A stretch of DNA of 64,000 nucleotides, taken from Bacteroidales bacterium UBA4893 (GTDB lineage: Bacteria; Bacteroidota; Bacteroidia; Bacteroidales; P3). The stretch is from NCBI GenBank assembly GCA_002399025.1, contig DHCV01000007.1, positions 1 through 64,000 of the forward strand, read 5' to 3'. Each line of letters starts with the position of its first letter. Position 1 is the first letter of the stretch. The notes under the pieces are model-generated. The model searched no databases. It was not told where the DNA came from and worked only from the letters and a program-made list of their open reading frames with translations. This document shows positions 55,636 through 64,000 of the stretch, piece after piece. Position numbers and translations under genes: made by a program.

Positions 55636-56771
55636 AATCCTAGAAGAATATCTCTATTAAAGGTTGCTGATGTTGTCATAAAATCATGAACAATAATTGA
55701 GGCAAAATTTGCCATTGTAATTTGTGGCATAAACCCATATACATATCTCTTCTTATAACAAGCAGAAGATAGATCTGTTACAACATATTCATGAAAAGCT
55801 GGAAAGACATCAATACATGTTCCTGAAGGTGACCCAGGTTGATGAAAATATTCATGAAGTCTTGTTATTACGCCATTAACTGCACTTGCTTTATTGTTAT
55901 AATTAATTATTGAATTATAATTCCAATCCCAACATCCAGTAGTACCATTTGCATATAAGAAAATAGGCCAATTAAGAGTCCAAGTAAAATTAGGAGTTAT
56001 ATTAGTAGGAAAAGAATAGTAATAAGGTTGAATATTTAATATAAATCTGTAATCAATATCTATTTTGCAGTTAATTCTAGCTTGTTCGTCAACCTGATCT
56101 TGGCGGTAATAATTCCAATCAGAAGTAGTACTTAATGTTAAGTATTGATTGACAGGGTATCGTTCATTAATATTTCTTACTCTTTGAGTTCTTAGTCTTA
56201 TCATTTTTTCCTCTGTGTCATAAAAATTACTATTAAAATGAGGAATATCTAAGCCAAATGTAACTGAAGAAGAAGAAATATCCTTTACATAAACGTCTGC
56301 AAATTGAAGAAACTTATTACCCATTTTCTCTAAAATAGTCCTTAAGAAGAAAATATATTTACTCCTTAATGAATCTGCATTGATTTCTCCTTCATTATTT
56401 CTATCTATTGTAAAATAAAAGTTCTGAGCATCATAACTTGTTTTATCAAATTTATCTTGTTTATCAACAATTGCTGCATTAAAAAATGTCTCCATTGCAA
56501 ATACAACCTTATTTATATCATAAGTTTGTTCACTAATTTTTTCATTATTTACCAACTCACTAAAATTTGAGATAATTGAAATAATTTCATTATCAGAATA
56601 ATTATTATCTTCATATTGGGCATGCTCTCTTGGTGTAAAACCAATATATTCTTCTCCCATTAATGATTTATTCTTAATAAGATTATCATTTTGATAATCT
56701 TCTTCATTTGTACATGCAACTGCAGATATAGCTAATAAAGCTATGAATATAATTTTTTTGATGTTTTTCAT
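55632..56771 (-). CDS. Lipoprotein of unknown function with an HExxH motif
   Basis: A 379-residue lipoprotein; the lipobox is AVAC near residue 20. I do not recognise the family. Near 293 it carries HEYFH, which fits the HExxH zinc-protease pattern and is followed by Gln-Pro-Gly, with a second histidine-rich segment FPAFHEYVVTD about 20 residues on. This could be a zincin-type peptidase, or a chance match. The middle is rich in aromatic and Asn residues (WTLNWPIFLYANGTTGCWDWNYN). It is the first gene of a pair with a T9SS-exported protein, and a (CATA)10 tract lies 232 bases upstream. Confidence 0.6.
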   Translation of the reverse strand: MKNIKKIIFIALLAISAVACTNEEDYQNDNLIKNKSLMGEEYIGFTPREHAQYEDNNYSDNEIISIISNFSELVNNEKISEQTYDINKVVFAMETFFNAAIVDKQDKFDKTSYDAQNFYFTIDRNNEGEINADSLRSKYIFFLRTILEKMGNKFLQFADVYVKDISSSSVTFGLDIPHFNSNFYDTEEKMIRLRTQRVRNINERYPVNQYLTLSTTSDWNYYRQDQVDEQARINCKIDIDYRFILNIQPYYYSFPTNITPNFTWTLNWPIFLYANGTTGCWDWNYNSIINYNNKASAVNGVITRLHEYFHQPGSPSGTCIDVFPAFHEYVVTDLSSACYKKRYVYGFMPQITMANFASIIVHDFMTTSATFNRDILLGL

Positions 56772-57002
56772 CTCTATAAATTTTTAATTAATAAATTCTC
56801 TTACGGTATTTATAACTAAAGATATTCTTTGAAAAGGTTAAGTTAATTGTAGAAAGTGAATATCTTTATTTCTGTGTTATAAATTGAGCTTCTCTTTTGC
56901 TTCTTGGGCTTATTATTTAGGAACTTTGGCAAGAGATTGGGAGTAGTGAAGCAACCAAAGTTCCTTATATTATGAAATTGTTCTTCCCCAAATAGAATAT
57001 CC

Positions 57003-57043
<41 letters not shown>

Positions 57044-57113
57044 TAATAGTAGTATCTAAATAAGTATTGACAATAGGATATGTCAAAATTAAACTAATTA
57101 AACTTGAATATAC

Positions 57114-57138
57114 AGCTAATAATCTTTTATTATTAGCT
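57114..57138. repeat. Ten-base inverted repeat
   Basis: AGCTAATAAT (57114-57123) and ATTATTAGCT (57129-57138) are perfect inverse complements around a 5-nt loop. No T tract follows on either strand, so it is not a standard terminator. Confidence 0.7.
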
Positions 57139-57423
57139 GAGTTAAAAAATAATACATTTGATAATCTTATCATTATTATTAATATTCAATTTCAAGTTGC
57201 AAATGTATATCTTTATTTTTATAAAACAAATTTTTTGGAAATATTTTTAATTTTTGGTTAGAAATATTGTTGTATTTTTATCTCTAATGATATATTAAAT
57301 TAATTTTTCATTTTGGAAACCTTTTCAATCACAAATAGTATTAATATAAGATTTTTTAAGGGAAAACAGATTGTTCTTTTGCATCTTAACTAAGAATAAT
57401 AACAAAAGAATTTAAAATACAAG

Positions 57424-57529
57424 CATCTTTTGGATAAATAACGACATCTTTTAATCAAATAACGAGATGTTTTGATCAAATAACGAGATCTTTAATAGTC
57501 AAAGACGCCGTTATTTTGTCAAAAGATCT
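57424..57529. repeat. Array E: four direct 21-nt units and one inverted unit
   Basis: The unit (C/G)AT(C/G)TTTTGATCAAATAACGA begins at 57424, 57445, 57466 and 57487, exactly 21 nt apart with no separate spacer. The next block (57509-57529) is the reverse complement of the unit with a few changes. An inverted terminal copy makes the array end in a palindrome, as in B and D2. Confidence 0.88.
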
Positions 57530-57698
57530 TATCTTTTTGATGCCATAAGCCTATCTTTTTATTTATGAAATATTTTTTTGAGAAATTTTGCAGCCTTATT
57601 TGATAATTATTATCAGCTTGCAAAATTTGGTAGGATTGATAATTTGAAGAATAATTAAAATTCTAACTATAGAGAAAGATTATTCAAGTTTATTTCTT

Positions 57699-58484
57699 TT
57701 ATTTCTTTTTAAAGATTAAAGTAACTTTTTGCCAAATAGATTTCTTTTCTTGTTTTGGCTCTTCTTTAATTTCAGCTATTGGAGCTTCTTTTGGAGTTTC
57801 ATGAGTTATCTCTTGAACTTGTGGTTTAGATTCTTTTTTGCTTTTTTCTATTTTAGGTTCTTTGGCTTTTTCTTCTTCCTTCACTTTGCTGTCATCAGCA
57901 TTTTCTTCAGGCTTCTTTACTGATACATCTTCAACCAAGTATTCTTTCTCTACTTCAAAAAAGTTTGGACGTGATTCTGGCTTAAGTATATTTAGTGAAG
58001 AAAGAATTTTCTCTACCTCTTGTCTATCCTCTGGTGTATCTGCTGAGTAGTATTCCACAACATAGGTATATCCATTATCAATAATTCCATAATATCCTCC
58101 TCTAAAATAGTCTCGAAGTGGGCTATTGGTGTATTCTACAAATTTTGCATTATATTTACCAAGTGGTTTTGACTTTACTTTCTCAATTATCATATATTCA
58201 AAACCTGGCTTAAGACTTCTTTCGGATGAGGCTTCCATTATGGCTGCCTCTTGGTTCATTGCTTTCTTAATACAACTAACTACAACTTGATTCTTGTTGG
58301 TTTCATTATATAGTTTAATTGTAAAGCCATACATTTTCTTTTGTGTTCTGTTAACTAAATAATGTTCTGGGGCTTTAATGCTAATGTTTTCTATCTCAAC
58401 TTTCAATCCTTTTTTTTGTGAGAAAAGACTTGATGGTATTAGACAAATTAATGCTACAATTAATATTGATAAGGTTTTTTTCAT
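57699..58484 (-). CDS. Exported protein of unknown function with a charged C-terminal tail
   Basis: A 261-residue exported protein. The signal peptide covers residues 1-22 (TLSILIVALICLIPSSLFSQ). Residues 25-165 form an alpha/beta domain (VEIENISIKAPEHYLV, KMYGFTIKLYN, YTYVVEYYSADTPEDRQEVEKILSSL) that recalls small lipid- or PsbP-like folds, but I cannot name a family. The last 80 residues are a Lys/Glu/Pro-rich low-complexity tail ending in KVTLIFKKK. It has its own promoter and no operon partners. Confidence 0.65.
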   Translation of the reverse strand: MKKTLSILIVALICLIPSSLFSQKKGLKVEIENISIKAPEHYLVNRTQKKMYGFTIKLYNETNKNQVVVSCIKKAMNQEAAIMEASSERSLKPGFEYMIIEKVKSKPLGKYNAKFVEYTNSPLRDYFRGGYYGIIDNGYTYVVEYYSADTPEDRQEVEKILSSLNILKPESRPNFFEVEKEYLVEDVSVKKPEENADDSKVKEEEKAKEPKIEKSKKESKPQVQEITHETPKEAPIAEIKEEPKQEKKSIWQKVTLIFKKK

Positions 58485-58519
58485 GGTAGGTTTATCAAAT
58501 TTTATTTTTGTTGTGGTTG

Positions 58520-58527
58520 CAAATATA
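58520..58527 (-). promoter_or_regulatory. -7 box of the exported-protein gene
   Basis: TATATTTG on the minus strand, 36 bases upstream of the ATG at 58484. Confidence 0.6.
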
Positions 58528-58559
58528 CTATAAATAATTTGTTTAAAAGAAATTTTTAC

Positions 58560-58567
58560 TATTTTTG
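58560..58567 (+). promoter_or_regulatory. Promoter candidate of the DUF349 gene
   Basis: TATTTTTG with TTG at 58539-58541 eighteen bases upstream. A second -7 box, TAATTTTG, lies at 58639-58646, 28 bases before the ATG, so there may be two start sites. Confidence 0.6.
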
Positions 58568-58673
58568 CATTCTTATATTTTTATAACACTAATTTATAAT
58601 AAATGTACATTTAACCAATTTAAGAGCTTGCCTTAGGTTAATTTTGGCAAAACTCATTCTAACACAAATTAAT

Positions 58674-60656
58674 ATGGACAACCAAAATCAAGATGTTGAA
58701 TTACCAGAAATGGAACATCAATCAGAAGAAGCTACTCAAGAAATGATTAATGATGTAGTTGAAGAAAAAATTGAAGAAACTAAGGCTGAAGAAGCCCCAA
58801 AGGCAGCTGTTGAGGAAGAAAAGAAACCTCAAAACAATCAATCCAATGCTCAAAATGACTTTTCTGCTGAAATACTTTCTGTAGAGCATGATGAAGAATT
58901 GGAAAATCAAGAAACAGAAACTCTTGATGAACTAACTGCTCATTATTCTAAAATGAATAGAGAGGAATTGGTGGAAGAAATTAAATCTTTAGCAAACTCT
59001 CAAAACATAGAGCAGATGAAGATGCGTTCAAATATAGTTCGCAATGCTTTTAGAGCTCTAACTGATGATTTGAGAAATAAGGCTAAAGAAAATTTCCTTA
59101 AAGAAGGTGGACTTGAAGAAGACTTCAAATTTGAAGATGATAATCTTGATATTGAGTTTAATAAATATTACTCTTTATATAGAGAAAAGAGACAACATTA
59201 TATTGATGAGCAAGAAAGAATTAAGCAAGAAAATGTTGCAAAAAAGAATGAAACTTTAGAAGAGTTACGTTTACTTTTAAATTCTGAAGAAAGCTTAAAA
59301 GAAATCTACGATAAGTTCAACCTTATTCAAGATAAATGGAAGTCAATAGGTCAGGTTCCTCGTTCAGAAGTTAATGGTCTATGGCAAAACTACCATTTCT
59401 TAATTGAAAAGTTCTACGATAAAGTGAAAATCAATCGTGAACTTAGAGATTTGGACTTAAAGCGTAATCTGGATGCAAAAATTGAACTTTGCGAGAAGGC
59501 TGAAGGATTGATTTTGGAGCCGTCTTTAAATGTTTCCTTTAAGGCATTGCAAGAAATTCATCAACAATGGAAAGAGATTGGCTCTGTTCCAATGGATAAG
59601 AATGAAGAGATTTGGGAAAGACTAAAGAATGCATCTGATCAAATAAACAAACGCCGTCAAGAATACTACGACACTTTGAAAGCTGAGCTTGAGAACAACC
59701 TATTGGCTAAGCAAGCACTTTGTGAGAAGGCTGAAGCAATCGTTAAAACTGAACATAAGACAATCCTTCAATGGAACACTTCTTCAACCGAAATGAACGA
59801 AATGCTTAAGTTGTGGAAATCAATTGGCTCTGTTCCTCAAAAGGAAAATGAATCAATTTGGAATAGGTTTAAGTCTTCATTGGATAATTTCTTTGAAGCT
59901 AAGAAGGTTGTTTTTGATAAGCTGAAAGAAGAGCAGGATTTAAACTATAACAAGAAGATTGAAATATGTGTTAAGGCTGAAGCAATTAGTGAAAGGAACG
60001 ATTGGAAGGAAGCAACCAAAGAACTTTTACAGTTGCAAAAAGACTGGAAAGAAATTGGTTATATTCAGAAAAAACTTTCTGATAAAGTTTGGACTCGTTT
60101 CCGTGCTGCTTGCGATAAATTCTTTGAAAGAAAATCTACATTCTTCCAATCAAATCGTGAGAGTGAGGTTGAGAACTTAGCAAAGAAAGAAAACCTTATT
60201 AAAGCTGTGAAAGAATTCCAATTTGGTCAAAGCAAAGAAGAGAACCTTAACGCAATTAAGGATTTCCAACGCCAATGGTCAGAGATAGGATATGTGCCTG
60301 CAAATGACAAAGAAAGACTTCAAAAAGAATTCCGTGCAGCAATAAATTCTCATTTCGAAAAACTTCAAATTGATGTTCAAGAGTTTAAACTTAATTCCTT
60401 TAAAGAAAGAATTTCTCATTCCGATGACCAAAGACATATTTCAAAAGAAAAGAGGTTCTTGTTAGATAAGATTCAGAAACTTAAGGATGAAATAAATCTT
60501 TGGGAGAATAATCTTGGATTTTTAGCAAACTCAAAACAAGCAGATATTCTTAAGGCAGAATTCGAGAAGAAAATGGAAAATGCAAGAAAAGAAATAGCTC
60601 TTGAGGAAGCAAAATTGAAGATGCTTGACGAAACAATAAAGAGTCAAAAACAATAA
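58674..60656 (+). CDS. DUF349 repeat protein
   Basis: A 660-residue, mostly helical cytoplasmic protein from the ATG at 58674. An upstream TTG is unlikely because a -7 box overlaps it. The N-terminal 85 residues are very acidic. Then come five DUF349 units, each marked by W-x-x-I-G-x-(V/I): DKWKSIGQVP, QQWKEIGSVP, KLWKSIGSVP, KDWKEIGYIQ and RQWSEIGYVP, spaced about 70 residues apart and each followed by a W/L-x-x-F/Y helix. The C-terminus is a coiled coil. DUF349 proteins are widespread in Bacteroidetes and uncharacterised. Confidence 0.87.
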   Translation: MDNQNQDVELPEMEHQSEEATQEMINDVVEEKIEETKAEEAPKAAVEEEKKPQNNQSNAQNDFSAEILSVEHDEELENQETETLDELTAHYSKMNREELVEEIKSLANSQNIEQMKMRSNIVRNAFRALTDDLRNKAKENFLKEGGLEEDFKFEDDNLDIEFNKYYSLYREKRQHYIDEQERIKQENVAKKNETLEELRLLLNSEESLKEIYDKFNLIQDKWKSIGQVPRSEVNGLWQNYHFLIEKFYDKVKINRELRDLDLKRNLDAKIELCEKAEGLILEPSLNVSFKALQEIHQQWKEIGSVPMDKNEEIWERLKNASDQINKRRQEYYDTLKAELENNLLAKQALCEKAEAIVKTEHKTILQWNTSSTEMNEMLKLWKSIGSVPQKENESIWNRFKSSLDNFFEAKKVVFDKLKEEQDLNYNKKIEICVKAEAISERNDWKEATKELLQLQKDWKEIGYIQKKLSDKVWTRFRAACDKFFERKSTFFQSNRESEVENLAKKENLIKAVKEFQFGQSKEENLNAIKDFQRQWSEIGYVPANDKERLQKEFRAAINSHFEKLQIDVQEFKLNSFKERISHSDDQRHISKEKRFLLDKIQKLKDEINLWENNLGFLANSKQADILKAEFEKKMENARKEIALEEAKLKMLDETIKSQKQ

Positions 60657-60671
60657 ATTTCAGTTTTATTA

Positions 60672-60701
60672 TTGCAGAGTAAATAATTATTTATATATTT
60701 G
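60672..60701 (+). promoter_or_regulatory. Promoter of rpmE
   Basis: TTG (60672-60674), 19 bases, then TATATTTG (60694-60701), an ideal match. It leaves a leader of about 80 nt before rpmE. Confidence 0.75.
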
Positions 60702-60746
60702 CAAGCTGAAAAAAATGCTACTTAGCAGAAAGATTATTAACGTAAC

Positions 60747-60771
60747 CCGTTTATATAAAATGGATAAACGG
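60747..60771 (+). promoter_or_regulatory. Leader hairpin upstream of rpmE
   Basis: CCGTTTAT (60747-60754) and ATAAACGG (60764-60771) form a perfect 8-bp stem with a 9-nt loop, ending 14 bases before the rpmE ATG. In that position it could be the binding site for feedback control by the ribosomal protein. There is no T tract, so it is not a terminator. Confidence 0.6.
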
Positions 60772-60785
60772 CAAAAATAAAGAAT

Positions 60786-61043
60786 ATGAAAAAAGACATT
60801 CACCCAACAAATTATCGTCTTTGTGCATTCAAAGATATGTCAAATGATGAAGTTTTTATTACTAAATCTTGTGCAAATTCAAGAGATGAAATTGAAATTG
60901 ATGGAGTAAAGTATCCATTAATTAAGATGGAAATCTCAAACACCTCTCACCCATTCTTCACAGGAAAGGTTAAACTTGTGGATACAGCTGGTAGAGTTGA
61001 TAAGTTTATGAGCAAGTATAAAAACCGCAAAACATCTAAGTAA
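60786..61043 (+). CDS. rpmE2: 50S ribosomal protein L31 type B
   Basis: A large-subunit ribosomal protein of 85 residues. It opens MKKDIHPTNYRLCAFKDMS and has ISNTSHPFFTGKVKLVDTAGRVDKFMSKY, the type B pattern. The CxxC zinc-binding cysteines of type A L31 are missing, so it does not need zinc. A strong promoter, a leader hairpin and a terminator define it as a single-gene transcript. Confidence 0.96.
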   Translation: MKKDIHPTNYRLCAFKDMSNDEVFITKSCANSRDEIEIDGVKYPLIKMEISNTSHPFFTGKVKLVDTAGRVDKFMSKYKNRKTSK

Positions 61044-61069
61044 TTACATAAAAATTATATGTTTAACTA

Positions 61070-61104
61070 AATGTCTCATCAAATTTCTGATGAGACATTT
61101 TTTA
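61070..61104 (+). terminator. Rho-independent terminator of rpmE
   Basis: AATGTCTCATCA (61070-61081) pairs with TGATGAGACATT (61088-61099), followed by a T run. Confidence 0.93.
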
Positions 61105-61153
61105 TTATTTAAAAATATTTTAATCTTATAGCCATTCTGTGAAACAAATTCAC

Positions 61154-61161
61154 TATATTTG
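61154..61161 (+). promoter_or_regulatory. -7 box of the GlmU-like gene
   Basis: TATATTTG, 39 bases before the ATG at 61201. Confidence 0.55.
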
Positions 61162-61200
61162 CGTTGTATTTATTAATTAATTTAAACACATTTACATATC

Positions 61201-62382
61201 ATGAGTTACATATTATTTGACGATGTTGCAAGAAAATCACTTAAACCATTTACATACATAAGACCCGTTTGTGATATTAGAATTGGAATTCTAACAATTA
61301 GGGAAAAATGGGAAAAGTATTTGGGAGAAACAACCTCTACTCTAACTGAGGAATATCTTTCAAACAAATATCCAATCATCTTTGCTGATTCAATGACCCT
61401 TATTAATGGTTCTGTTTGTCCAACTCCAAAATTGGTTGAAGCAGTTAATAATCTTTCTGTCAACCAAGTTTTGGTTTGCAATGACAATATTATTGCAATG
61501 AGTAAGACAAGAGAAGATTTTATTTCTGAAGGAGACGACATTGAAAAAATAGAGATTGAGGAAGATTTTATTAAACTCAATAATGTTTGGGATATTTATG
61601 TATATAATGATAAAGCAATAAGAGAGGATTTTGAGTTATTGACCAAAGGCAGAACTTCCCAACCATTAAGTTCAACCAATAGGTTAATTAATCCTGAAAA
61701 TATATTTGTTGAAGAGGGTGCAAGTGTGGAATGTGCGTGTTTAAATGCTAAGAATGGTCCAATCTATATTGGAAAGAATGCAGAAATAATGGAAGGTGCT
61801 GTTGCTAGAGGACCATTTGCTATGGGAGAGCATGCTGTTTTGAAGCTTAACGCCAAGATTTATGGTGCAACGACCTTAGGACCTTATGCCAAAGTTGGTG
61901 GAGAATTGGATAGCGTTGTCATTTTTGGCTATTCCAACAAGGCTCATGATGGTTTTATAGGACATTCTGTCATAGGTGAATGGTGTAACTTGGGTGCTGA
62001 CACAAATGCATCAAATCTTAAGAACACATATGATGAAGTAAGACTTTATGATATTGAGAAAAATACCTTTGTACCTACCGGTCAAGTTTTTTGTGGTACA
62101 ATATTTGGTGACCATTCAAAATGTGGAATAAATGTAATGTTTAACACAGGGACAGTTGTTGGAATAAGTTCTAACATCTACGGAGCTGGTTACCAAAGAA
62201 ATTTCATTCCTTCATTTGCTTGGGGAGGAACCAATGTTGGACTCAAACTATATGAATTAGACAAAGCTATGGAGGTAAGTGAAAGGATGATGCAAAGAAG
62301 AGGTTTGGTAATGAGCGACGAGGATAAGAAGATACTCCAGCACATATTTAACCAAACTTTAAAAAACAAGAAGCTAAGATAA
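61201..62382 (+). CDS. GlmU-like sugar nucleotidyltransferase family protein
   Basis: A 393-residue protein of the GlmU-related family common in Bacteroidetes. The N-terminal part (ILFDDVARKSLKPFTYIRPVCDIRIGILTIREKW) resembles a shortened nucleotidyltransferase domain with a start motif unlike the usual GxGTRM. The C-terminal 180 residues are a left-handed beta-helix with hexapeptide repeats (IYIGKNAEIMEGAVARG, LKLNAKIYGATTLGPYAKVGG, HSVIGEWCNLGADTN) typical of acyl- or acetyltransferases. The actual sugar is unknown. The next gene, lon, starts directly after its stop codon. Confidence 0.85.
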   Translation: MSYILFDDVARKSLKPFTYIRPVCDIRIGILTIREKWEKYLGETTSTLTEEYLSNKYPIIFADSMTLINGSVCPTPKLVEAVNNLSVNQVLVCNDNIIAMSKTREDFISEGDDIEKIEIEEDFIKLNNVWDIYVYNDKAIREDFELLTKGRTSQPLSSTNRLINPENIFVEEGASVECACLNAKNGPIYIGKNAEIMEGAVARGPFAMGEHAVLKLNAKIYGATTLGPYAKVGGELDSVVIFGYSNKAHDGFIGHSVIGEWCNLGADTNASNLKNTYDEVRLYDIEKNTFVPTGQVFCGTIFGDHSKCGINVMFNTGTVVGISSNIYGAGYQRNFIPSFAWGGTNVGLKLYELDKAMEVSERMMQRRGLVMSDEDKKILQHIFNQTLKNKKLR

Positions 62383-64000
62383 ATGATTAATGATGAAAAA
62401 ATGATTGAATTCTCGAAAATGTTTGCAGGGGAGCCTGAATTCATTCCTTTATTGACCGAAGATGACACATTAGATTTTGGAATAAAAGATTTACCTACAG
62501 AAATACCTATACTACCACTTAGAGGAAATGTTTTCTTTCCAAGTGTTGTTATGCCAATTACTGCAGGAAGAGAAAAATCAATCAACCTAATAAAAGACGC
62601 ATATAAGAAAAAACTAATTGTTGGAGTTGTTGCTCAGAAAAATGATGTTGATGACCCTGACTTTGATGACTTATATAAAACTGGAACTCTGGCAAGAGTT
62701 GTTAGAACTTTGAATATGCCTGATGGAACAACCATGGTTATTATTCAAGGTTTGGATATCTTCACTCTTAACAGTATAACTAAAACAGAGCCTTTCTGGA
62801 AGGGAAGTGTTAGTTTGAATTATGACCAAGCTAAGAGCATTCCTAAAAACGCAAATGCACTTGTTGCAGCAATGAAGGATGTATACCTTAAACTAATTAA
62901 GCTTACCCCTAACCTACCAACTGATGTTTCTTTTGCAGTTCAAAACATAAGCAACCCATACTTCCTTCTAAACTATATTTCTGCCCATTTGGAGATTCCA
63001 TTAGCCGATAAACAAAAGCTTTTAGAGATAAATGACTTTACAAAAAGAACTACAAAGGTTTTAGCTATACTCTCAAAAGAGGTGCAGATGCAGGAAGTTA
63101 AGATGCAAATCCAAAAAAAAGTATCAACTGACCTCGATAAGCAACAAAGAGACTATTTCCTAACCCAACAACTGAAAACCATTCAGGAAGAACTTGGAGG
63201 TAACCCAACCGAACAAGCAGTTTTGGAGTTAAGAGATAAAGCAAAATCAAAACTTTGGAGCAAGGAAATTGAAGAGATATTCAACTCAGAATTAATAAAG
63301 CTTGAAAGAATGCACAGCAGTTCTCCTGATTATTCTCTCCAACTTAATTATCTTAACTTCATGATTGAACTACCATGGAACCAGTATACAAAAGATAATT
63401 TTGACTTACACAAAGCCAAGGAAATTTTAGACGCTGATCATTATGGATTAGAAAAAGTTAAGGAAAGAATTATTGAATATCTTGCAGTCCTTAAACTTAA
63501 AGGCGATATGAAATCTCCTATTCTATGCTTGGTTGGACCTCCTGGAGTTGGTAAAACTTCTCTTGGAAAGTCTATTGCCAAAGCTATTGGAAGAAATTAT
63601 ATCAGAATGGCTCTTGGAGGTTTGAATGACGAAAGCGAAATTAGAGGACATAGAAAAACTTATATTGGTGCAATGCCAGGAAGAATTCTAAAGTCTATAA
63701 ATAAATCTAAGTCTTCCAACCCTGTTTTTGTTTTGGATGAGATTGATAAGGTTTCTGGTATGACTGTTAATGGCGACCCTTCTTCAGCAATGCTTGAAGT
63801 TTTAGACCCAGAACAAAATACTGCTTTCCATGACAATTATCTTGATATTGAATATGACCTTTCAAGGGTTATGTTCTTGGCAACAGCTAACACATTAAGC
63901 ACTGTTCAGCCTGCTCTTATTGACAGAATGGAAGTAATTAATATCTCTGGATATATTTTTGAGGAAAAGATGGAGATTGCTAAAAGACATCTTATTCCAA
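62383..64000 (+). CDS. lon: Lon protease, 5' part (cut by the window end)
   Basis: An ATP-dependent cytosolic protease that degrades misfolded and regulatory proteins. The 539 codons visible cover the N-terminal substrate-binding domain (PILPLRGNVFFPSVVMPITAGREKS near 42), the coiled linker (QQRDYFLTQQLKTIQEELG near 248) and the AAA+ domain with Walker A GPPGVGKT near 385, RGHRKTYIGAMPGRI and Walker B FVLDEIDK near 449. The Ser-Lys protease domain lies beyond 64000. The ATG follows the upstream stop codon with no gap. Confidence 0.97.
   Translation, partial: MINDEKMIEFSKMFAGEPEFIPLLTEDDTLDFGIKDLPTEIPILPLRGNVFFPSVVMPITAGREKSINLIKDAYKKKLIVGVVAQKNDVDDPDFDDLYKTGTLARVVRTLNMPDGTTMVIIQGLDIFTLNSITKTEPFWKGSVSLNYDQAKSIPKNANALVAAMKDVYLKLIKLTPNLPTDVSFAVQNISNPYFLLNYISAHLEIPLADKQKLLEINDFTKRTTKVLAILSKEVQMQEVKMQIQKKVSTDLDKQQRDYFLTQQLKTIQEELGGNPTEQAVLELRDKAKSKLWSKEIEEIFNSELIKLERMHSSSPDYSLQLNYLNFMIELPWNQYTKDNFDLHKAKEILDADHYGLEKVKERIIEYLAVLKLKGDMKSPILCLVGPPGVGKTSLGKSIAKAIGRNYIRMALGGLNDESEIRGHRKTYIGAMPGRILKSINKSKSSNPVFVLDEIDKVSGMTVNGDPSSAMLEVLDPEQNTAFHDNYLDIEYDLSRVMFLATANTLSTVQPALIDRMEVINISGYIFEEKMEIAKRHLIP

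Overview
The window looks like a chromosomal segment from a low-GC member of Bacteroidetes, most likely Bacteroidales or a close relative. GC appears to be about one third by eye; I did not compute it. The evidence is consistent. Many genes are preceded by the Bacteroidetes -7 box TAnnTTTG, often in the form TATCTTTGC or TACTTTTGC, and ribosome binding sites are weak. The short primary sigma factor typical of the phylum is encoded here. Two proteins end in type IX secretion (T9SS) sorting domains. There is an S46 dipeptidyl-peptidase, an IPExxxVDY-like domain, a type B L31 and many lipoprotein signals. No rRNA, tRNA, CRISPR array, transposase or phage gene was recognised.

Layout. 289-6572 (minus) is a tightly spaced run: a PhoU-fused Na/Pi cotransporter, dihydrolipoyl dehydrogenase, RfbC, RecQ and an FkbM methyltransferase split by an in-frame stop. 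6695-10162 (minus) carries dnaA, a YigZ protein and ribD. prmC (plus) follows, then a T9SS cargo protein and the proline-catabolic dehydrogenase (minus). A fusion of an IPExxxVDY-like domain with a 2H RNA phosphodiesterase lies at 14749-15876. 15887-23515 (minus) holds a PPTase/FKBP/S46 peptidase/M16 peptidase operon, a SPOR/HU-like envelope protein, kdsB and a deoxynucleoside kinase. 23632-30711 (plus) is a thioesterase and a TetR-TolC-HlyD-RND efflux operon that ends in a small PII-like protein. 30865-34540 holds a VTT/DedA membrane protein, a coiled-coil secreted protein, an amidohydrolase and a DUF2807-like secreted protein. A divergent control region at 35687-35903 separates a lipoprotein gene from a TPP-riboswitch-controlled thiamine operon (thiD-thiS-tenI-like-thiE-thiG-thiC-thiH), with thiF just beyond a terminator. 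42572-53758 (plus) carries DUF1697, uvrB, mnmE, bcp, an SRPBCC protein, htrA, rpoD, dnaX and a cation/proton antiporter. 54238-56771 (minus) is a second T9SS cargo gene translationally coupled to a lipoprotein with an HExxH motif. 57699-64000 holds a secreted protein, a five-repeat DUF349 protein, rpmE type B, a GlmU-like protein and the 5' part of lon.

Most genes are housekeeping. The unusual part is between the genes. Six intergenic regions carry short arrays in which a locus-specific word, usually palindromic, recurs with a nearly rigid period of 21, 22 or 23 nt, about two helical turns. The word differs from locus to locus, except that the arrays beside the two T9SS genes, 43 kb apart, share one word. 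Three of the regions also share flanking sequence, so this looks like one modular element family with an exchangeable core. I regard it as the best candidate for something undescribed here, but function and novelty cannot be judged from the sequence alone.
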